This document shows positions 26,084-34,021 of a stretch of 64,000 nt of DNA, in pieces. The notes under the pieces are model-generated. The model saw nothing but the letters and a program-made list of their open reading frames with translations, did no database searches and was not told the origin of the DNA. A program made the position numbers and the translations under genes. How positions within the stretch are numbered: position 1 is the first letter of the stretch; every line of letters starts with the position of its first letter. Source of the stretch: Ulvibacter antarcticus (GTDB lineage: Bacteria > Bacteroidota > Bacteroidia > Flavobacteriales > Flavobacteriaceae); assembly GCF_003688405.1 (NCBI RefSeq), contig NZ_REFC01000011.1, positions 248,001 through 312,000 of the forward strand, in the 5' to 3' direction.

Positions 26084-27244
26084 TTACCCTCTAAAAAGGA
26101 AGAAATCATCCTTCATATGCTCGATGTTTTCATCCCGATTGGTAATAATATATTCGATTGCCAAATCAGTAAACTCTTGCCCTTTGTTGGTTAATGAAAC
26201 GACCTTGTTTTCAATGGTGATCATATTATTCTTTAAAGCCAGATTGAGCACATTTTTAGAGCGTACTTTCTGCCAATTTATATGTTCGTTTAAATGATTA
26301 ATATGTCGTTCATTTTCTTCGGAATGATTCGTCAAGTGTAATAAAAAGGTAATCAATGATACTTCTATTCGTTGCTGTTTTTGTCTGTATAAAACCGATA
26401 ATAGTCCTTTGGATGGTGCAAAAAGATACACCAATAAGAAAACCAACCCAAGTACGGTTGTCATGGAGCCCGAAATAGAGGTATCTAAAATATGGGCAAG
26501 CCAATAGCCCGCAATAGCAGCAAAAACACCAATTCCTATGGATAGCCCTAACATTTTTTTGAGATCACTGGTAAGCAAATATGCTGTGGCCGCAGGGGCT
26601 ATCATTAAAGCAACTACCAAAATAGCACCAACTGCATCGAAAGCACCGACCACTGTTATAGATGAAACCGACATCAACCCGTAATGCAATATAATTGGTG
26701 AAAATCCTAATGCAGAGGAGAGCCCTGTATCGAAAGTACTTACTTTTAATTCCTTAAAAAACATCACTAAAAGTGCGAGGGTCATGATCAATATGACGCC
26801 CATAACCCAAAGTGATTTAGGGCCCATATCCATTCCGGAAATCAACAATCGATCGAAAGGAGCAAATGCAAGTTCTCCTAAAAGAACGGCATCAACATCC
26901 AAATGGACATCGTTCGCGTTTTTAGCAATTAATATCACTCCTATACTAAACAAGGCCGGAAAAACGAGTCCAATGGCGGTGTCTTCCTTTACTAATTTTG
27001 TTTTCTGAATTATTTCTACAAGTACGACGGTAATAACTCCGGTAAGGGCTGCTAATAGAATGAGAATAGGTGAATTGAGATCCTGAGTGATAAAGAATCC
27101 AATTACGATCCCCGGAAGAATTGCATGACTTATCGCATCACTAATCAACGCCATTTTTCGCAGTACCAGAAAAACGCCGGGAATGGCGCAAGCGATTGCA
27201 ACGACAGCGGCAATTAATTGTATTTCAATCTGCGGATTATTCAT
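26084..27244 (-). CDS. Mn/Zn-type ABC transporter permease with C-terminal winged-helix extension
   Basis: 386 aa from the ATG at 27244, which overlaps the upstream permease by 8 bases. The first 280 residues are a nine-helix ABC-3 permease (MALISDAISHAILPGIVIGF is the family signature). The remaining ~100 residues are soluble and helical (LITFLLHLTNHSEENERHINH...VRSKNVLNLALKNNMITIENKVVSLTNKGQEFTDLAIEYI). They read like a winged helix similar to the DtxR/MntR DNA-binding fold. The partner permease has the same extension. It is part of a manganese or zinc importer with the ATPase, binding protein and MntR-like repressor upstream. Confidence 0.85.
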   Translation of the reverse strand: MNNPQIEIQLIAAVVAIACAIPGVFLVLRKMALISDAISHAILPGIVIGFFITQDLNSPILILLAALTGVITVVLVEIIQKTKLVKEDTAIGLVFPALFSIGVILIAKNANDVHLDVDAVLLGELAFAPFDRLLISGMDMGPKSLWVMGVILIMTLALLVMFFKELKVSTFDTGLSSALGFSPIILHYGLMSVSSITVVGAFDAVGAILVVALMIAPAATAYLLTSDLKKMLGLSIGIGVFAAIAGYWLAHILDTSISGSMTTVLGLVFLLVYLFAPSKGLLSVLYRQKQQRIEVSLITFLLHLTNHSEENERHINHLNEHINWQKVRSKNVLNLALKNNMITIENKVVSLTNKGQEFTDLAIEYIITNRDENIEHMKDDFFLFRG

Positions 27245-28361
27245 TGTTAGATTGTTGGTTATACAAATCTTCAGCCTCCTTAAATCCCTCATTTGTCAAT
27301 GCCCATTGCTGCCCTTCAAGAGTAATCCAATGCTTCTCTTCTAGCTTCCGAAGAGAGCCTCGCGTAAAACCATGAAAATTATTCAATATTCTAATGGCAT
27401 GAGGATGCGAAATATTATCATGTGTTTTAACAATACCGTACATAAACTGAAGCGTTTTCTTTAATTGCAAGTCCTTTCGATTCTTTCGAAATCGAATTTC
27501 CCTAAATAACAATCCTCTTCCCGGAGAAAAGATAAAAGAGACAAACACGAAAACACTGGCGACCAAAACTATAACAGGTCCTGTAGAAAGATTATTCTGA
27601 CTAGCACTAATGGCAGTGCCCAAAACTCCTGAAAAAGCACCAAATATAGCTGCCAGGATGACCATTAGTCCTAAGCTATTTGTCCATTGACGTGCTGCTG
27701 CTGCAGGTGCCAGTAATAATGCACTCATTAAAACTACGCCCACTGTTTGTAAACCAAGCACAATGGCAAGTACAATAAAAAATGTAATCAAAATATCAAT
27801 AAACCGAGTGTTGAAGCCAAGGGTTTTGGTGTAATCGGCATCAAAAAGTAATATTTTAAACTCCTTCCAAAAAAGTAAGAGCACAAATAAACAAATCCCA
27901 GTTACAATGATCATGACCTTTACGTCACTTTCAACCAAGGTCGCGGCCTGACCAAATAAGTATTTATCCAAGCCTGCCTGATTTGCATTTGGCTGCTTTT
28001 GGATATAAGTAAGCAGCATCATTCCGAAGCCAAAAAATAAGGACAAAATAAGTCCAAGGGCTGTGTCGGTTTTTAAATGTGTTTTAGTGATCATTCCCCG
28101 AATCCAAAAGGTGCCAATTAACCCACTTACAAGCGCGCCAAGCATCAGAATATTAGAGTCTTTGGCTCCAGTAATTAAAAAAGCGATCGCAATTCCCGGT
28201 AAGGCGGCATGCGAAATGGCATCACCTAATAAACTCTGCTTCCGAAGTACCGCAAAACTACCTAGCATTCCGCATATTGCACCCAATACGGCCGTCCCTA
28301 ACGTAATAGTACGCAGGGTGTAATCGGTCCATAATAAATTGAAATATTCGCCTATACTCAT
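27237..28361 (-). CDS. Mn/Zn-type ABC transporter permease with C-terminal winged-helix extension
   Basis: 374 aa. ABC-3 permease with the signature SLLGDAISHAALPGIAIAF and about nine membrane helices, then a ~75 residue soluble tail (LQFMYGIVKTHDNISHPHAIRILNNFHGFTRGSLRKLEEKHWITLEGQQWALTNEG, which reads as a winged helix). It is the first gene of the permease pair. Its ATG directly abuts a heptamer array (28362-28443), so the array is its leader and ribosome-binding region. The ATPase gene lies 351 bases upstream in the same direction. Confidence 0.87.
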   Translation of the reverse strand: MSIGEYFNLLWTDYTLRTITLGTAVLGAICGMLGSFAVLRKQSLLGDAISHAALPGIAIAFLITGAKDSNILMLGALVSGLIGTFWIRGMITKTHLKTDTALGLILSLFFGFGMMLLTYIQKQPNANQAGLDKYLFGQAATLVESDVKVMIIVTGICLFVLLLFWKEFKILLFDADYTKTLGFNTRFIDILITFFIVLAIVLGLQTVGVVLMSALLLAPAAAARQWTNSLGLMVILAAIFGAFSGVLGTAISASQNNLSTGPVIVLVASVFVFVSFIFSPGRGLLFREIRFRKNRKDLQLKKTLQFMYGIVKTHDNISHPHAIRILNNFHGFTRGSLRKLEEKHWITLEGQQWALTNEGFKEAEDLYNQQSNNE

Positions 28362-28443
28362 CTTTAGTCTTTAGTCTTTAGTCTTTAGTCTTTAGTCTTT
28401 AGTCTTTAGTCTTTAGTCTTTAGTCTTTAGTCTTTAGTCTTTA
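28362..28443. repeat. Heptamer tandem array, 11.7 copies of CTTTAGT
   Basis: Eleven perfect copies of CTTTAGT (28362-28438) and a partial twelfth (CTTTA). On the minus strand it reads (ACTAAAG)n ending directly at the ATG of the permease gene. Because 7 is not a multiple of 3 and the unit contains TAA in one frame, it cannot extend the protein. Copy-number change would alter the leader length and promoter spacing. The unit also contains CTAAA, the half-site of the operator at 31073. Confidence 0.95.
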
Positions 28444-28557
28444 AAAATTTCTGAAGATTTGTCAACATTTTAGTTAATTGTGATAATTTATATCTTGATT
28501 TCTCATTTGTGTCAGAATTAATAAAATTTTGTCTTTGAGCGGAATTAAAACTGATAT

Positions 28558-28594
28558 CTCCCTAATCCCGGCCCTCTCCCGCTGAGAGGGAGAC
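28558..28594. repeat. Solo copy of the hairpin repeat seen at the hemC-hemD element
   Basis: TCCCTAATCCCGG followed by CCCTCTCCCGCTGAGAGGG and AGA. It matches the left edge of the element at 47127 (same C-rich edge, same hairpin with loop CCGCT) with a few differences. It lies in the 351 base spacer between the permease and ATPase genes. The rest of that spacer holds AT-rich sequence without an ORF. Confidence 0.75.
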
Positions 28595-28712
28595 AATCAT
28601 TAACATAAACTGAGAACCCATCGACAACTAGTGTTTCTCAAAATTAAATTCTACGTTTTTAATTTTTTCTACAAGCGACGCGTCCTATAAATTACTCGCT
28701 ACTGGCTACTCG

Positions 28713-29453
28713 CTATTTATTCACCGCCACCTTATAATTGATACCGTAGGTTTTGGTGAGATTATCATCATTAAAAATATCTTTTACAGGTCCGGTGGCT
28801 ATCTTTTTTACATTCAAAAAGGTCACCCAATCAAAATACTCGGGCACGGTTTGTAAGTCGTGATGTACAACGACCACAGTTTTGCCTGCTTTCCGAAGCT
28901 CTTTTAAAATATTGATAATTGCAATCTCGGTAGTAGCATCGACCCCTTGAAACGGCTCATCCATAAAGTAAATAGAAGCATTTTGAACCAATGCTCGGGC
29001 AAGAAATACCCGTTGCTGCTGTCCGCCACTCAACTGACTAATCTGTCTGTTTTTAAAAGATAGCATCCCAACTTTTTCCAAAGCCTCAAGAGCTGCTTTT
29101 TTCTCTTTTTGGCCCGGGCGTTTAATCCATCCCAGACTTCCATAGGTTCCCATCATCACGACATCAACCGCCGTTGTAGGGAAATCCCAATCCACGCTGC
29201 CCTTTTGAGGCACATACGCAACTAACTTTCGTTGCTTTTCATAAGGTTTATCGTAAATAGCAACACTTCCGGCTATTGGCTTAATAATGCCCAGAATTGC
29301 CTTTATTAGGGTAGATTTTCCGGCACCATTGGGACCCACGATTGCCATAAGTACACCTTCCGGAACGGCCAGATCGATATCCCATAACACCGGCTTATAA
29401 TTATAAGCTACGGTAAGGTCATCTACACTAATTGCTAACTTCGGTTCTTCCAT
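28713..29453 (-). CDS. Mn/Zn-type ABC transporter ATP-binding protein
   Basis: 246 aa. Walker [10 protein letters not shown], the Q-loop region [10 protein letters not shown], signature LSGGQQQR and Walker [10 protein letters not shown], followed by the H-loop [19 protein letters not shown] is typical of manganese/zinc importers (MntB/ZnuC type). It lies 10 bases downstream of the binding-protein gene. The permeases follow after a 351 base repeat-rich gap. Confidence 0.92.
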   Translation of the reverse strand: MEEPKLAISVDDLTVAYNYKPVLWDIDLAVPEGVLMAIVGPNGAGKSTLIKAILGIIKPIAGSVAIYDKPYEKQRKLVAYVPQKGSVDWDFPTTAVDVVMMGTYGSLGWIKRPGQKEKKAALEALEKVGMLSFKNRQISQLSGGQQQRVFLARALVQNASIYFMDEPFQGVDATTEIAIINILKELRKAGKTVVVVHHDLQTVPEYFDWVTFLNVKKIATGPVKDIFNDDNLTKTYGINYKVAVNK

Positions 29454-29463
29454 GTTTTAAGTT

Positions 29464-30372
29464 TTAACGTAGCGCATTTACAATTGTATTTACATTATAG
29501 GTAAACATGCCGATGTAAGTGCCTTCAACGCTTCCGGCATCTCCTAAAGCATCACTATACAAAGATCCTCCAATGATCACCTCATGATCTTTAGACAATA
29601 CCGCCTGTTGAAGTGCTTCAATCGTGCGGCGAGGTACAGAACTCTCAATAAATATAGCTTTCACCTTATTTTCTATAATAAAATCAGATAGCTTTTGAAC
29701 ATCCTGCACACCAGCTTCCGTCGCAGTAGATATGCCTTGTAACCCAACAACATTAAACCCGTATTCCTTTCCGAAGTAATTAAAAGCATCGTGTGCTGTA
29801 ACCAAAACTCGCTTCTCTTCAGGAAGTGTGGCAATAATAGAACGAACTTCCAATTCCAACTGACTTAGTTGTTCCTGAAACACCGTATTATTCTCCTCAA
29901 AAGCCGCTTTATGCTTTGGAGCTTTTTCAGATAAAACGGCCGTCACTTTCTCGGCAAATTGTTTAAAAAACTGAATATTGAACCAAACATGTGGATCGTA
30001 ATTGGATGTGAAATAGGTCGATCCTATAAGTTCTTTTTTATCTAAAAACTCACCCAAAGCGACCGTTGTTTTTTGTTGGCCTTCCATTTTTTCCAAAACC
30101 TCCACCAATTTTCCTTCTAAGTGAAGTCCGTTATAAAAGATAACATCAGCATTATAAAATTTGGACACATCGCCTTCACTAGCCTTATACAAATGAGGGT
30201 CGACTCCAGCACCCATCAGTCCCTCAATCTCTACCAGATCTCCACCAATATTTTTAACAAGATCGGTAATCATTGATGTAGTTGTGACCACTTTCAGTTT
30301 TCCATTATCTTCGGAAGTGTTTTTACACCCAAAAAATGCAATCGTAATGAATATTAAATATATTTTCTTCAT
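29464..30372 (-). CDS. Mn/Zn-type ABC transporter substrate-binding lipoprotein (TroA/ZnuA family)
   Basis: 302 aa from MKKIYLIF at 30372; a start 6 codons earlier overlaps the repressor gene. Lipobox FFGC. The metal ligands of the cluster-9 family are visible: His in GVDPHLYKAS, His in YDPHVWFNI, His in TAHDAFNYFG and an acidic ligand near FIESSVPRRT. No long His-rich loop is present, which fits manganese or general Mn/Zn use rather than a high-affinity ZnuA. It follows the repressor with a one base gap, so it is co-transcribed. Confidence 0.9.
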   Translation of the reverse strand: MKKIYLIFITIAFFGCKNTSEDNGKLKVVTTTSMITDLVKNIGGDLVEIEGLMGAGVDPHLYKASEGDVSKFYNADVIFYNGLHLEGKLVEVLEKMEGQQKTTVALGEFLDKKELIGSTYFTSNYDPHVWFNIQFFKQFAEKVTAVLSEKAPKHKAAFEENNTVFQEQLSQLELEVRSIIATLPEEKRVLVTAHDAFNYFGKEYGFNVVGLQGISTATEAGVQDVQKLSDFIIENKVKAIFIESSVPRRTIEALQQAVLSKDHEVIIGGSLYSDALGDAGSVEGTYIGMFTYNVNTIVNALR

Positions 30373-30373
30373 G

Positions 30374-31030
30374 CTAATTTGTTTGAACATATAAATTTTC
30401 CGCGATCTTTTTTGATATAAAAAATTGATCGCGTCCTACTTGAATCACCATAGAGCCATCGAAGAATTCTTTTCCCAAAACGGTGATTTTTGTACGAATA
30501 CTGATCTTTTTCTTGTCGAGGTACTGCAAAAATTCGGGTGTAGATTCTTTTACACCTACACAAACCCCATTTTGATTCTTGTTAAGTTCGGAAAGTAATT
30601 TTTTCTCCGTCTTTTTCACATTTCCATGCTTGTCGGGAATGGGGTCTCCATGCGGATCGAAATCTGGAAAACCTAGAAATTTGTCTAATCGAACTATTAA
30701 TTCATCGGACTGTATATGCTCCAATTGTTCTGCAATTTCATGAACTTCGTCCCAGTGAAAATTGAGTTTTTCTACCAAAAATACTTCCCACAATCTATGC
30801 TTCCGAATAACATTAGTAGCAACCTTACGTCCCGTAGGTGTTAGTAAAGCACCTTTATACTTTTTATATGATAAGACCTCCTTTTCGGCTAATTTTTGAA
30901 CCATATCCGTCACCGATGACGGTTTGGTATCCATACGATCTGCAATAGAATTGGTACTCACTTCTCCTTGAAACTCTTGTTCCAAATGATAGATGGCTTT
31001 GATATAATTTTCCTCTGCTAATGTAAACAT
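30374..31030 (-). CDS. MntR/DtxR-family metal-dependent transcriptional repressor
   Basis: 218 aa. The N-terminal winged helix is EENYIKAIYHLEQEF...VSTNSIADRMDTKPSSVTDMVQKLAEKEVLSYKKYKG. The dimerisation/metal domain has RKHRLWEVFLVEKLNF and EIAEQLEHIQSDELI...FDPHGDPIP, and a C-terminal SH3-like domain follows. It is the first gene of the importer operon and probably controls it in response to manganese or iron. An inverted repeat with CTAAA half-sites lies 43-60 bases before its start and is the likely autoregulatory operator. Confidence 0.9.
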   Translation of the reverse strand: MFTLAEENYIKAIYHLEQEFQGEVSTNSIADRMDTKPSSVTDMVQKLAEKEVLSYKKYKGALLTPTGRKVATNVIRKHRLWEVFLVEKLNFHWDEVHEIAEQLEHIQSDELIVRLDKFLGFPDFDPHGDPIPDKHGNVKKTEKKLLSELNKNQNGVCVGVKESTPEFLQYLDKKKISIRTKITVLGKEFFDGSMVIQVGRDQFFISKKIAENLYVQTN

Positions 31031-31072
31031 AGGGCAAAGGTAAACATTTTTACAAGCGTTATAAAAAAATAA

Positions 31073-31090
31073 TTTTAGATAAGACTAAAA
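31073..31090. promoter_or_regulatory. Candidate MntR operator
   Basis: TTTTAG, a 6-base spacer ATAAGA, then CTAAAA: a perfect inverted repeat upstream of the mntR-like gene. TTTAG/CTAAA half-sites fit DtxR/MntR-type operators. The right half GACTAAA is the same string as in the heptamer array. Confidence 0.55.
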
Positions 31091-31167
31091 ATTAACATTA
31101 AAAAGCGCTTAGACCCACCTTAATTCCTTCGGAATGCATTCTAGGTAAATTAAAAGATTGAAATATA

Positions 31168-31902
31168 TTAGAAACCCCGTTCCTTTTGAAGCTGTTCATA
31201 AGCCTCCTGCACTTTTCGGAACTTCTCTTCTGCTCCCTTTTGATGCACCTCATCCATATGTTGAAGTTTGTCTGGATGATATTTCTTTGCCATTTCACGA
31301 TAGGCTTTTTTCACTTCTACATCGGTCGCTGTACGCTCAATTTCCAAAATTTTATATGCACTATCAGGATTTTTAAAGAACATAGCCTTAATACTCTCAA
31401 AATCCCGAAAATTCACACCAAGAAAACCTCCTATTCGGTTAATCTCGCTCACTTCGGCCTCTGTAACATGGCCATCGGCATTTGCAATACTAAATAGAAA
31501 ATGGAGCACCTGAAGTCGGGACTCATAACGCATTCGCTGACGCAGCAGGCCACCAATATTTGCGGCAGATATTTCACGCTTTTTTATTACTTCATTGAAA
31601 ACTTTGAATGTGGCATTGGCACGATCCTTACCGTAGGATTGTACAAAATATTGTCGAACATAATCCAACTCGCTCTGACTTACATTCCCATCGGCTTTAA
31701 TCACTAGCGATGCCAATGAAAGCAAATTAAGCTCGAAATCGGCAGGGGAAACCCTGTCTCCTGATCGCTGTTGAAAAATAGTTTTACGAGCTGATCCCTT
31801 GCCACCCATGTTATCGATAAGGCCTCCAACGATAAAACCTACGATTGCGCCTGGAAATCTATAAATAAAATAGCCTACAATGGCTAAAATCCAACTAAAC
31901 AT
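31168..31902 (-). CDS. TerB/DjlA-type J-domain protein
   Basis: 244 aa. A short N-terminal hydrophobic, Gly-rich segment (WILAIVGYFIYRFPGAIVGFIVGGLI) likely anchors it in the membrane. A TerB-like helical domain follows (LLSLASLVIKADGNVSQSELDYVRQYF and IANADGHVTEAEVSEINRI, acidic EF-hand-like loops). The C-terminal 65 residues are a J-domain with HPD in KKYHPDKLQ. DjlA-type proteins recruit DnaK at the membrane. It is transcribed alone. Confidence 0.88.
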   Translation of the reverse strand: MFSWILAIVGYFIYRFPGAIVGFIVGGLIDNMGGKGSARKTIFQQRSGDRVSPADFELNLLSLASLVIKADGNVSQSELDYVRQYFVQSYGKDRANATFKVFNEVIKKREISAANIGGLLRQRMRYESRLQVLHFLFSIANADGHVTEAEVSEINRIGGFLGVNFRDFESIKAMFFKNPDSAYKILEIERTATDVEVKKAYREMAKKYHPDKLQHMDEVHQKGAEEKFRKVQEAYEQLQKERGF

Positions 31903-32041
31903 ACTGCGTTATATTCTTAAAAATTAATTTTCGCAAATATAGGGAACTTACTACGGTCTTAAACGTTTTAATTGAATTGATCATAGGCTTCCTAAATGGT
32001 GATAAAAGGGTCTTATTTTCTTTTCCCCGTACAAAATTAGT

Positions 32042-32049
32042 TATCTTTG
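32042..32049 (+). promoter_or_regulatory. Bacteroidota-type -7 promoter element
   Basis: TATCTTTG matches TAnnTTTG, 36 bases before the bacilliredoxin ATG. Confidence 0.5.
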
Positions 32050-32085
32050 TATCAAATTTGTTACAAATAAAAAATAAGAGAAATT

Positions 32086-32496
32086 ATGTATCCAGCAGAA
32101 TTGATAAAGCCAATGCGTGAAGACCTTACAAATATAGGTTTCACAGAGTTATATACTGAAAATGATGTAAGCGAGGCGCTTAAAAAAGAGGGAACTACTC
32201 TTGTCGTGGTAAATTCAGTTTGTGGTTGTGCGGCTGCAAATGCACGTCCGGGAGCTAGAATGGCATTACAAAATGCTAAGACACCCGATAATTTAGTGAC
32301 TGTTTTTGCCGGAGTTGACCGTGAAGCGGTTGATGCTGCCCGTGCTCAAATGGTGCCGTTTCCTCCAAGTTCACCTTCTATGGCCTTGTTTAAAAACGGG
32401 GAGTTAGTGCATATGTTAGAGCGTCATCATATTGAAGGAAGACAAGCAGATATGATTGCCGAAAACCTAAAAGGAGCATTCGACGAATACTGTTAA
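32086..32496 (+). CDS. BrxA/BrxB-family bacilliredoxin
   Basis: 136 aa. It carries the family's CGC motif in VVNSVCGCAAANARPGARMAL, with FAGVDREAVDAARAQM and the conserved PFPPSSPSMALFKNGELVHMLERHHIEGR. In Firmicutes these proteins remove bacillithiol from oxidised protein thiols; bacillithiol is also present in some Bacteroidota. It has its own promoter and terminator. Confidence 0.92.
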   Translation: MYPAELIKPMREDLTNIGFTELYTENDVSEALKKEGTTLVVVNSVCGCAAANARPGARMALQNAKTPDNLVTVFAGVDREAVDAARAQMVPFPPSSPSMALFKNGELVHMLERHHIEGRQADMIAENLKGAFDEYC

Positions 32497-32540
32497 TTTG
32501 ATAATATCCTCTGTAAATTACAAGGATTTAATAATATTTT

Positions 32541-32574
32541 AAAACCGTTTCTAAAAAATTGGAAACGGTTTTTT
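32541..32574 (+). terminator. Intrinsic terminator
   Basis: An 11 bp perfect stem AAAACCGTTTC with its complement, a 10-base loop and a T run. It closes the bacilliredoxin transcript only 15 bases before the next ATG. Confidence 0.85.
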
Positions 32575-32588
32575 ACTTTTGAAATTAA

Positions 32589-33332
32589 ATGAAACAAATC
32601 TCACACATACTAAGTTATCCGTTTACGATGCTGTTTTATTTGTTCTTCGGAATATCATTGTTATTATTTCACGTGATTCAAATAATTTGTTTGAAGCTTT
32701 TCGGCTATGACGCTCATAAAAAAAGTGTCGATTATTTTAACTGGACTATCATGCGTTGCTTAAATATTTTAGGCACACGCATTTCCATGAAAATCACCCA
32801 GCCACTTCCAGAAGGCGTTCCATTAATATTTGTATCCAATCACCAAAGTATGTGGGACATTCCGCCTATTATTTGGTCTCTGAGGAAATATCATCCAAAG
32901 TTTATTTCTAAAATAGAACTTGGCAAGGGAATTCCATCTATCTCCTATAATTTGAGACATGGAGGTGCCGCGTTGATCAATCGAAAGAATCCCAGACAAG
33001 CTATCACTGAAATGATTCGATTCACTAAATATTTGGTAGAATTTAATCGCAGTGGTGTAATTTTTCCTGAAGGCACTCGTAGTCGGGATGGTGTTCCAAA
33101 AACTTTTCATCGTAAAGGACTTGTCACACTCTTTAAGTTTGCTCCTGAAGCGTATGTGGTACCAATAACTGTAAACAATTCCTGGAAATTACAACGCTTC
33201 GGAATGTTCCCAATGCCTCTAGGCGTTCATTTAAAACACATAGTGCATCCGGCTATTAAAATTTCTGATTTACCTTCAGAAGAACTTATAGACAAGGTAG
33301 AAAATATTATTAAATCTGCCGTAAGCAACTAA
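32589..33332 (+). CDS. 1-acyl-sn-glycerol-3-phosphate acyltransferase (PlsC type)
   Basis: 247 aa. An N-terminal membrane segment precedes the acyltransferase motifs: motif I H-x4-D in SNHQSMWDIPP, motif III FPEGTRSRDG, and later VPITVNNSW. It acylates lysophosphatidate in phospholipid synthesis at the inner membrane. Its stop codon overlaps the ATG of the HD-domain gene by one base, so the two are coupled. Confidence 0.9.
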   Translation: MKQISHILSYPFTMLFYLFFGISLLLFHVIQIICLKLFGYDAHKKSVDYFNWTIMRCLNILGTRISMKITQPLPEGVPLIFVSNHQSMWDIPPIIWSLRKYHPKFISKIELGKGIPSISYNLRHGGAALINRKNPRQAITEMIRFTKYLVEFNRSGVIFPEGTRSRDGVPKTFHRKGLVTLFKFAPEAYVVPITVNNSWKLQRFGMFPMPLGVHLKHIVHPAIKISDLPSEELIDKVENIIKSAVSN

Positions 33333-34012
33333 TGTTTTCCGAGAAAGATCAAGAAATAGTCGATAATACCATTCAGTTTGTAAAAGATGAACTGAAAAAC
33401 GCCGAAGGGGGTCATGATTGGTTTCATATTGAACGAGTATATAAGAATGCCATGTTGATTGCTTCTGAAATGCCTTCCGAAGCACAGGAAAAAATAGATT
33501 TTCTTATCGTCGCACTTGGTGCCTTACTTCATGATATAGCTGATTCCAAATTTCATAAGGGTGATGAAACCGTTGGTCCCAAAAAAGCGGCTCAGTTTCT
33601 TAAAAACGAAGATATTTCCGAAGAAAAAACACAGCATATTGTAAAAATTATCGAAAATATCTCTTTTAAAGGAGGGAACAGAGAACAGAGTTTTAAGTCG
33701 GTTATGCTTGATATTGTTCAGGATGCCGACCGTTTGGATGCCTTGGGAGCTATTGGTATTGCGAGAACCTTCAACTATGGCGGATTTAAAAACCGAACTT
33801 TGTACAACCCGGATATAAAGCCTGACCTCAATATGTCACCCGAGACCTATAAAGCTTCCGAAGCGCCTACGATAAACCATTTTTACGAAAAATTGCTCCT
33901 TCTAAAAGACCGAATGAACACCGAAGCAGGAAAGAAAATCGCGATGGAAAGACATCGCTTCATGGAAACTTACCTGAAGCAATTTTATGCAGAATGGGAT
34001 GGTAAACTTTAG
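33332..34012 (+). CDS. HD-superfamily phosphohydrolase (YedJ-like)
   Basis: 226 aa. The metal site of the HD fold is visible: GGHDWFHIERV (first His), LLHDIADSKF (HD pair) and QDADRLDALGAIGIARTF (last Asp). This arrangement and length match the YedJ/YpgQ group, some of which are pyrophosphatases acting on nucleotides; the substrate here is unknown. It starts on the last base of the acyltransferase stop codon. Confidence 0.88.
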   Translation: MFSEKDQEIVDNTIQFVKDELKNAEGGHDWFHIERVYKNAMLIASEMPSEAQEKIDFLIVALGALLHDIADSKFHKGDETVGPKKAAQFLKNEDISEEKTQHIVKIIENISFKGGNREQSFKSVMLDIVQDADRLDALGAIGIARTFNYGGFKNRTLYNPDIKPDLNMSPETYKASEAPTINHFYEKLLLLKDRMNTEAGKKIAMERHRFMETYLKQFYAEWDGKL

Positions 34013-34021
34013 TACAGCAAA

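Noticed and set aside
26017-26109. Longer N-terminus for the small secreted protein
   Set aside because: It overlaps the permease gene and places 31 residues before a clean Sec signal.
28362-28443. Heptamer array as a CRISPR, or as a coding extension of the permease
   Set aside because: It is a pure microsatellite without spacers, and one reading frame of the unit contains TAA, so no long extension is possible.
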